10,779 bases of DNA, from contig DQGN01000012.1 in assembly GCA_003524745.1 (NCBI GenBank), forward strand, positions 31,877 through 42,655, read 5' to 3'. This stretch comes from Patescibacteria group bacterium. GTDB lineage: Bacteria > Patescibacteriota > Kazan-3B-28 > UBA10110. A program made the translations under genes and the position numbers. The notes beneath the pieces are model-generated. The model did no database searches. It was given only the letters and a program-made list of their open reading frames with translations, and was not told the origin of the DNA. Positions 7,265-10,779 of this stretch are shown in pieces. Each line of letters starts with the position of its first letter. Positions within the stretch are counted from its first letter, which is position 1.

Positions 7265-7318
7265 CTTGTTTAGGACGATCTAATTATAATTATTTATAAC
7301 CAGACCGTCCCAAACAAG
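7265..7318 (-). promoter_or_regulatory. 17-bp inverted repeat around an AT-rich core, possible operator and promoter
   Basis: Left arm 7265-7281 and right arm 7302-7318 are complementary at 15 of 17 positions (CTTGTTT and GGAC cores). They are separated by 20 bases of pure A/T except its last two bases. The core contains TATAAT on the minus strand (7288-7283), with TTGGGA 19 bases upstream (7313-7308), placing transcription about 65 bases before the gene at 7207. A repressor dimer site overlapping a promoter fits this layout. Confidence 0.4.
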
Positions 7319-7923
7319 AATAAAAAATTAAGTTACAAAATCAACCAGGATATCCACAACACAGATATTCAATAAAAGTTATCTTAGGTTTTTAATGCTG
7401 ATACGCTCTGGAATATCCCCTCTCAATTTTATAATTTTAATATAGATCAAAATCACCTATGTGTCAATGATTATTCTGCTCCCAGAGCCAACTATTTTTA
7501 ATGAATCTTTTATACCAAAACTCCCCTGCTATGAAATGTCAAGTACTCTTATAGATGTTTTATTTGTGGCGTAGCCAAGCGGAGCCCCTCAAAGCTTTGA
7601 GGGGTGTTGCTGCGATCTTACTAACTGAAATTTTGGTGATTGATGCTTCCCTTATAGGGTCTGGATTGTTTGCCTGTTGGCAAATGTAATCCCGATGCAA
7701 GATCTCCCAAGCAGCTTTCAGACACGCGTCCCCTCTCCTACAAATGTCCGCCACAAAGACGAACAGATTCCTCTATCGTAAAACTTAAAAGTTCAAATCA
7801 ATCAATTTGAGGAATATTCAAAATATATAAAACTATGTAGTAACTGTCAAATATAAAATCAGTGCGATCGCATTAAATCTGCTTTCATCAGCGCTAACCG
7901 ATCGGGAATTTATTTTTGGTTTG
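7319..7923. other. AT-rich stretch with no supported gene
   Basis: About 600 bases downstream (in the minus direction) of the copper-like cassette contain no coding region I can support. The only sizeable frame (7560-7754, minus, GTG start) has no ribosome site and overlaps a palindrome. The stretch has short A/T runs, a 20-bp palindrome at 7585-7604 and one GCGATCGC octamer at 7864-7871. I see no tRNA, no terminator with a T-tract and no insertion sequence ends. Its texture differs from the compact gene packing elsewhere and may mark an old insertion or gene loss. Confidence 0.5.
7585..7604. repeat. Perfect 20-bp palindrome
   Basis: CCCCTCAAAG (7585-7594) is followed directly by its exact complement CTTTGAGGGG (7595-7604), with no spacer. 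Neither strand has a T-run after it, so it is not a standard terminator. It may be a dispersed palindromic repeat or a dimeric protein binding site. Confidence 0.6.
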
Positions 7924-8832
7924 TCAAGCTGCACAAGCTCCGTTGGTGTTCAACTGTATCGGGTCAACTTTTGTCAGTAGTTGTTGATATCCTGAGGCGC
8001 TGGAATACTCCTTGCCCAATATAACTTTTGGATCCGCATTATCCCAATCTATGTTTTGATTGTTAAAATATTGCGCGATCGTTACATATGTATCTGAGAA
8101 CCAATAAGAATTAACGGCCAATGCCATCCTCCACATTTCATCCTCCGGCACATCTTGGAACGCCATTAATTCTAACAATCCCAGCATCGCCATACCATGA
8201 TTGCAATCAGGGAAATAAGTGGAATTATTACAACATGGCCGATATATCCCGTGGGCCATTCTGTCCACCACGGCCTGTTGGTTCGTTGTCAACTCAACGA
8301 AGTTATGTTGATTATAATGGTCCATCGGGTCACCTTTTGCCAGGGTCCATCCTCCCGTAGAAGCGAATCTTCCAGCTCCACCGTTTTCAGAATTCAACAT
8401 TTCATTGGTCTCTAGAATACGATTTTTATTGGCAAGGCCAAACGCCCACAATAAATTGAGCCAGTAACTTGCATTATCGCGAGTTATTTTCAATTTTCCA
8501 TTATTGCGCCCCAGAAGCAAAGCGGTATAACTGTCTTCAAACAAACCTCTATCTCGATAAAGCGATATCAATTTATCGGCGTCAATAACACCAGCGTCTA
8601 CCAGTTCCACCCCGAAATCGCCCCAAACCACCGGCAATACAACGCCACTTGGCGGTATCACTTTATTTTCAAGCGTAGCGATGATTGCAGCATTCTCATT
8701 TATGGCTTGGTTTGACTTGTCCTGATCAACAGCTGGCGCTGAAACAGGTATTATTCTTGCTGTCAATAGAATCACCCCCAGAACAAGCATCAACACCCAA
8801 GAAGCGGAATCTTTTTTCTTAAAAATGCTCAT
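7924..8832 (-). CDS. Membrane-anchored ectodomain protein with CC...CxH motif, putative metal or thiol centre
   Basis: A 302-aa protein with a basic N-terminus (MSIFKKK), one membrane segment or uncleaved signal (about residues 12-30) and an exported domain. The opening block VVLPVVWGDFGVELVDAGVI (about 64-83) precedes a helical region. The most striking block is IYRPCCNNSTYFPDCNHG, with C200, C201, C210 and H212, plus H194 just before. Other His residues (H172, H176) and FASTGGWTL are nearby. The clustered Cys/His residues suggest a metal site or disulfide centre. I believe this is a family recurring in CPR genomes without an assigned function, but that is from memory. It is the last gene of the cassette, 47 bases after the HCPLC gene, with no clear ribosome site. 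The DUF411 protein two genes upstream points to copper. Confidence 0.85.
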   Translation of the reverse strand: MSIFKKKDSASWVLMLVLGVILLTARIIPVSAPAVDQDKSNQAINENAAIIATLENKVIPPSGVVLPVVWGDFGVELVDAGVIDADKLISLYRDRGLFEDSYTALLLGRNNGKLKITRDNASYWLNLLWAFGLANKNRILETNEMLNSENGGAGRFASTGGWTLAKGDPMDHYNQHNFVELTTNQQAVVDRMAHGIYRPCCNNSTYFPDCNHGMAMLGLLELMAFQDVPEDEMWRMALAVNSYWFSDTYVTIAQYFNNQNIDWDNADPKVILGKEYSSASGYQQLLTKVDPIQLNTNGACAA

Positions 8833-8879
8833 GTTGGATTTATCATTTAAGCTGATGCTACATGGATATCACATTATGA

Positions 8880-9410
8880 TTATGACAAAAATTGAAATAT
8901 TATTCCAAAAATAATTAATAAACCGATGGTGGTAATCAAATTTTGTCGCAATATTTTTTTGCCACCATATATAGCGGTTATATATTTGCTGATATTGGGT
9001 GCTACGGCCAAAACAATGGCACCGACGATTGCCCCAATTATAAATTTGTCCACCAAATAAGTTCTATTCAATAACGACCCGTAACTACCGGAATAATCAA
9101 CATAAATTGATGTGTAATCCGCCAGAATTCTTTGTAGCGGGAATATCGTCAGGATAAACGAACTTGAAGCAATTAGGATTGCTTGGTATTTTATATATTG
9201 CCGTTTGAGTAAATTATTTATCCACAAACTAATGGCGATAGAAAATGCCCCGATAAACACGCCGATTACACCGTATTGCACTCCGATCGCTCCCGCGCCT
9301 ATGGCTAAGACACCCGCACCTACTGTGCATAACGGACAATGCGCCGCCGCCCGCATTGGCGTTAATAATATCAAAGCTACAACGAGCGCGAACTGGATCG
9401 ATCGACGCAT
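8880..9410 (-). CDS. Small polytopic membrane protein with HCPLC motif after signal peptide
   Basis: A 176-aa membrane protein. Residues 1-23 look like a cleavable signal peptide ending AAA, which would leave His24 as the mature N-terminus, followed immediately by CPLC (C25 and C28). After the motif come TVGAGVLAIGAGAIGVQYG and about four membrane segments (roughly 33-65, with a possible break, then 77-93, 122-138 and 157-174). A polar external loop (about 94-118, Tyr/Ser-rich) contains no further Cys. A CxxC at the membrane face suggests thiol redox or metal handling, though it is not a VKOR or DsbB, whose other Cys pairs are absent. It starts nine bases after the DUF411 stop, so it is cotranscribed. 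I associate HCPLCTxGAG proteins with CPR genomes. Function not known. Confidence 0.85.
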   Translation of the reverse strand: MRRSIQFALVVALILLTPMRAAAHCPLCTVGAGVLAIGAGAIGVQYGVIGVFIGAFSIAISLWINNLLKRQYIKYQAILIASSSFILTIFPLQRILADYTSIYVDYSGSYGSLLNRTYLVDKFIIGAIVGAIVLAVAPNISKYITAIYGGKKILRQNLITTIGLLIIFGIIFQFLS

Positions 9411-9419
9411 AATATTAAT

Positions 9420-9911
9420 TTAGGTAGTAAGATAGGTTCCCGCATCCTGCCCCACCAGATCGATCATGCGAATATCAAAGGGGCTGGATTTGCTTCCCGG
9501 CATCCCCGGCGATCCCGTGGGCATACCCGGAAGGGCGATTCCTATAATCTTGGGTTGCTCGAGCAATAAGCGCTCGATGGCTTCAACCGGTACATGCCCT
9601 TCAACGACATAACCATTCACGATCGTAGTGTGACAACTGGCCAATGCGCTTGGCACTGAATACTTTGTTTTGATGCTGTCCATATCGGTTGTATCCTTAA
9701 CTTCTACTTGATACTCCCTGCGTTTCATATAACCTACCCATTCTCCGCAACAACCACAACTTGGTGATTTATAAACAGTTAGCGCGACCTGTTGGTTAGC
9801 AGCCGGGGCAGAATTATTCCCCGTCTCATTTTGATTATTACCACTTACGAAAATAAGCGCTATGACTATAATAATTACCACACCCAACCAAATTGTAAAA
9901 AATTTATTCAT
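9420..9911 (-). CDS. DUF411 (CopG-like) copper-binding protein
   Basis: A 163-aa protein with an N-terminal membrane anchor or signal (about residues 5-22), an Asn/Gln-rich linker, and a complete DUF411 domain from about 41 to 154. Family hallmarks are all present: YKSPSCGCCGEWVGYM (C52, C54, C55), SALASCHTTIVNGYVVEGHVP (C93, H94, H106) and the Met-containing ALPGMPTGSPGMPG (M130, M137). The domain is thioredoxin-like, and characterised CopG members bind a cluster of copper ions through these Cys/His residues in the periplasm and contribute to copper resistance. This is not the CopG ribbon-helix-helix plasmid repressor. It is the first gene of a three-gene minus-strand cassette. A weak GAAG lies about ten bases before ATG 9911. 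Assignment to DUF411 is firm; a copper role here is inferred. Confidence 0.95.
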   Translation of the reverse strand: MNKFFTIWLGVVIIIVIALIFVSGNNQNETGNNSAPAANQQVALTVYKSPSCGCCGEWVGYMKRREYQVEVKDTTDMDSIKTKYSVPSALASCHTTIVNGYVVEGHVPVEAIERLLLEQPKIIGIALPGMPTGSPGMPGSKSSPFDIRMIDLVGQDAGTYLTT

Positions 9912-9921
9912 AATTTTACTT

Positions 9922-9946
9922 CGATTAATCGTTGTACTCCACGTGG
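9922..9946. promoter_or_regulatory. Two short palindromes upstream of the DUF411 gene
   Basis: CGATTAATCG (9922-9931) and CCACGTGG (9939-9946) lie just 11-35 bases upstream of the cassette start codon, the second overlapping the edge of repeat unit A. They could be repressor sites for metal control. I see no convincing -10/-35 pair, so this is tentative. Confidence 0.25.
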
Positions 9947-10065
9947 TGGGCAGGACCCTCCTCCGCTGAAGCTTCGGCCAGGCAGGGAGGACTTATTAAA
10001 TTATCCTCATCTCAACCAAAATTTATTGTCCTGCTAGCGCAGAGTAACAAATTCTGGTGGGCGGA
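9944..10065. repeat. tRNA-bounded structured repeat, unit A
   Basis: A 111-base unit lies between two copies of TGGTGGGC(A/G)GGA-like sequence (9944-9954 and 10055-10065), the second being the 3' end of tRNA-Leu(CAG). It contains three hairpins: GCTGAAGCTTCGGC with flanking CCTCC/GGAGG (about 9957-9990), GAGGA/TCCTC around TTATTAAA (9987-10007), and ACCAAAATTT/AAATTCTGGT enclosing CTGC/GCAG (10014-10058). The same order and spacing occur in unit C. Confidence 0.7.
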
Positions 10066-10140
10066 AGAGGACTTGAACCTCCACGAGATTGCTCTCACTA
10101 GAACCTGAATCTAGCGCGTCTGCCATTTCGCCATCCGCCC
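10055..10140 (-). tRNA. tRNA-Leu, anticodon CAG
   Basis: Minus-strand tRNA with acceptor GGGCGGA/TCCGCCC, discriminator A and encoded CCA (10057-10055). The anticodon arm is CTAGA/TCTAG with loop TTCAGGT, giving CAG, which reads CUG. The long variable arm (GAGA/TCTC) is the type II structure expected of leucine tRNAs. The T-arm is GGAGG/CCTCT with one G-T wobble. One base separates it from tRNA-Cys. Confidence 0.97.
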
Positions 10141-10141
10141 A

Positions 10142-10215
10142 TGGAGGCCTGGAGCGGAGTCGAACCGCTGTGCAAGGTTTTGCAGACCTCTGCCTAACCG
10201 CTCGGCCACCAGGCC
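10142..10215 (-). tRNA. tRNA-Cys, anticodon GCA
   Basis: Minus-strand tRNA of 74 bases with acceptor GGCCTGG/CCAGGCC, discriminator T (as in Cys tRNAs) and encoded CCA (10144-10142). The anticodon loop CTGCAAA gives GCA. The T-loop GGTTCGACTCC region is canonical. It lies one base upstream of tRNA-Leu(CAG), so both are probably on one transcript. Confidence 0.97.
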
Positions 10216-10240
10216 AATTTTAAAAGCTCCCCTATTAAAT

Positions 10241-10270
10241 AGTGTACTCTAATCAGATAAGATTACTCAA
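10241..10270 (-). promoter_or_regulatory. Candidate promoter for tRNA-Cys and tRNA-Leu(CAG)
   Basis: TTGAGT (10270-10265) and TACACT (10246-10241), each four of six to consensus, are separated by 18 bases. This predicts a start near 10234, about 19 bases before the tRNA-Cys 5' end. It lies immediately after the terminator that closes the upstream transcript, which supports a fresh start here. Confidence 0.4.
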
Positions 10271-10304
10271 TAAAAAAACGCGCCCTCGAATTCAGAGGGC
10301 GCGT
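10271..10304 (-). terminator. Strong rho-independent terminator, minus strand
   Basis: Perfect 10-bp stem ACGCGCCCTC (10278-10287) with GAGGGCGCGT (10295-10304) and a 7-base loop, followed on the minus strand by TTTTTTT (10278-10272). It closes transcription coming from tRNA-Leu(AAG), or from a short RNA in between. Confidence 0.85.
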
Positions 10305-10401
10305 GGGAGGAGGGGTCTAAGGAAATGAACCCACAATCAGGTTCGAATAGTAACTTACTCCTAAAATTCTATGGCGTCAATAGCTATTTATAATTTCGAG
10401 T

Positions 10402-10491
10402 AGGCAGGGGGGATTTACTAAATCATCTCATCACCAACACCAAAATCTGTCACCCTGGCTTTGCCAGAGAAACAAATCTTGGTGGGCGGGA
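10402..10491. repeat. tRNA-bounded structured repeat, unit B (short copy)
   Basis: This unit lacks the first hairpin of units A and C but keeps the other two. These are GGGAT/ATCTC around TTACTAAATC (about 10410-10429), and ACCAAAATCT/AAATCTTGGT enclosing CTGGC/GCCAG (10439-10483, 8 of 10 outer pairs). Its end, TGGTGGGCGGGA (10480-10491), is identical to the 3' end of tRNA-Leu(AAG) and is shared with unit C. Confidence 0.65.
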
Positions 10492-10608
10492 TCCTCCTTC
10501 GCCTAAAGGCTACGGAAGGACGAGGAGTATTTATTAAATCTACTCCATTCCATCCACACCAAAACCTACTGCCCTGCTTTGCAGAGCACCAGGTTTTGGT
10601 GGGCGGGA
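10480..10608. repeat. tRNA-bounded structured repeat, unit C
   Basis: A 117-base unit lies between two identical copies of TGGTGGGCGGGA (10480-10491 and 10597-10608), the second being the 3' end of tRNA-Leu(AAG). Three hairpins are visible: TCCTTCG...CGGAAGGA with an inner GCC/GGC, GGAGTA/TACTCC around TTTATTAAATC, and a perfect ACCAAAACCT/AGGTTTTGGT enclosing CTGC/GCAG. The unit shares layout with unit A, with paired base changes. Confidence 0.7.
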
Positions 10609-10680
10609 GAGGATTTGAACCTCCACGGATTGCTCCACTAGGCCCTTAACCTAGCGTGTCTGCCATTTCACCACCCGCCC
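10597..10680 (-). tRNA. tRNA-Leu, anticodon AAG (A34)
   Basis: Minus-strand tRNA with acceptor GGGCGGG/CCCGCCC, discriminator A and encoded CCA (10599-10597). The anticodon stem CTAGG/CCTAG is perfect and the 7-base loop TTAAGGG places AAG at 34-36, reading CUU and, if A34 is deaminated to inosine, CUC and CUA. The long variable arm and closeness to the CAG tRNA confirm leucine identity. A34 in a leucine tRNA is unusual for bacteria. Confidence 0.93.
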
Positions 10681-10775
10681 CGTTAGAAGCATAATACTCA
10701 TCAAATACTAATGCTCCAGGATACATAGAAAATTATTAATTATAGCCCCTCAAGTATACAGGCTTCTAACGGGGC
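10677..10775. repeat. 14-bp inverted repeat enclosing the tRNA-Leu(AAG) leader
   Basis: GCCCCGTTAGAAGC (10677-10690) is perfectly complementary to GCTTCTAACGGGGC (10762-10775), with 71 AT-rich bases between. The left arm includes the first four bases of tRNA-Leu(AAG), so on the transcript the 5' end of the tRNA could pair with an upstream leader. Possible -10 elements lie inside (TATTAT at 10696-10691 and TATAAT at 10744-10739), with no good -35. Confidence 0.6.
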
Positions 10776-10779
10776 CCGC

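Noticed and set aside
7560..7754. 64-codon minus-strand ORF with GTG start and some Cys residues
   Set aside because: There is no ribosome site, it overlaps the 20-bp palindrome, composition is unlike the neighbouring genes, and no family is recognised. I considered a transposase C-terminus but found no supporting motif nearby.
7864..7871. GCGATCGC octamer (HIP1-like) suggesting cyanobacterial DNA
   Set aside because: A single copy is within chance expectation for this length, and no cyanobacterial gene is present.
8121..8415. Two plus-strand ORFs of 79 and 72 codons
   Set aside because: Both are shadows of the minus-strand CCNNS...DCNHG protein gene.
9420..9911. Naming the DUF411 gene copG
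   Set aside because: The symbol is shared with an unrelated ribbon-helix-helix repressor and copper function is inferred here, so I left the symbol empty.
9940..10610. CRISPR array
   Set aside because: The repeats are few, long, structured and unevenly spaced, they are tied to tRNA ends, and there are no spacers of uniform length or cas genes.

Overview
The window reads as chromosomal DNA of a bacterium with a reduced, compact genome, most likely a Candidate Phyla Radiation (Patescibacteria, Parcubacteria-like) lineage. This rests on the divergent but complete-looking RpoB and on two small protein families (an HCPLC-type membrane protein and a CCNNS...DCNHGMAM protein) that I associate with such genomes. 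Other hints are weak or absent Shine-Dalgarno sites and the dispersed hairpin repeats between genes. It is an inference, not a placement. TGA is used as a stop and TGG as Trp, so nothing suggests a recoded genetic code. Every supported gene lies on the minus strand.

Right to left (the direction of transcription), 10775-9944 is a tRNA block: tRNA-Leu(AAG), tRNA-Cys(GCA) and tRNA-Leu(CAG). It is interspersed with three copies of a structured repeat whose boundaries are copies of the tRNA-Leu 3' end. A strong minus-strand terminator lies at 10271-10304. Next, 9911-7924 is a three-gene envelope cassette: a DUF411/CopG-like copper protein, a small membrane protein with an HCPLC motif just after its signal peptide, and a membrane-anchored ectodomain protein with a CC...CxH motif. 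Together they look like an uncharacterised copper or thiol-redox module.

The stretch 7923-7208 holds no gene I can support. It has a 20-bp perfect palindrome and a 17-bp inverted repeat that may control the small unrecognised gene at 7207-6908, which ends in a clear terminator (6840-6888). The stretch 6835-6398 carries a second terminator, a cluster of REP-like hairpins and a probable promoter.

From 6397 to 3033 runs an envelope operon: a small membrane protein, a YdcF/SanA-type DUF218 protein, LemA, an HtpX-like M48 metalloprotease and a two-domain lipoprotein. It leads directly into rpoB (2855 to beyond position 1). rpoB here is not preceded by the usual ribosomal protein genes rplJ-rplL. 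Its rifampicin pocket carries Asn at the position equivalent to E. coli His526, together with several other substitutions.

The most interesting items are the DUF411/HCPLC/CCNNS cassette, the A34 tRNA-Leu(AAG), the tRNA-bounded covarying repeat family, and the natural rifampicin-pocket variant.
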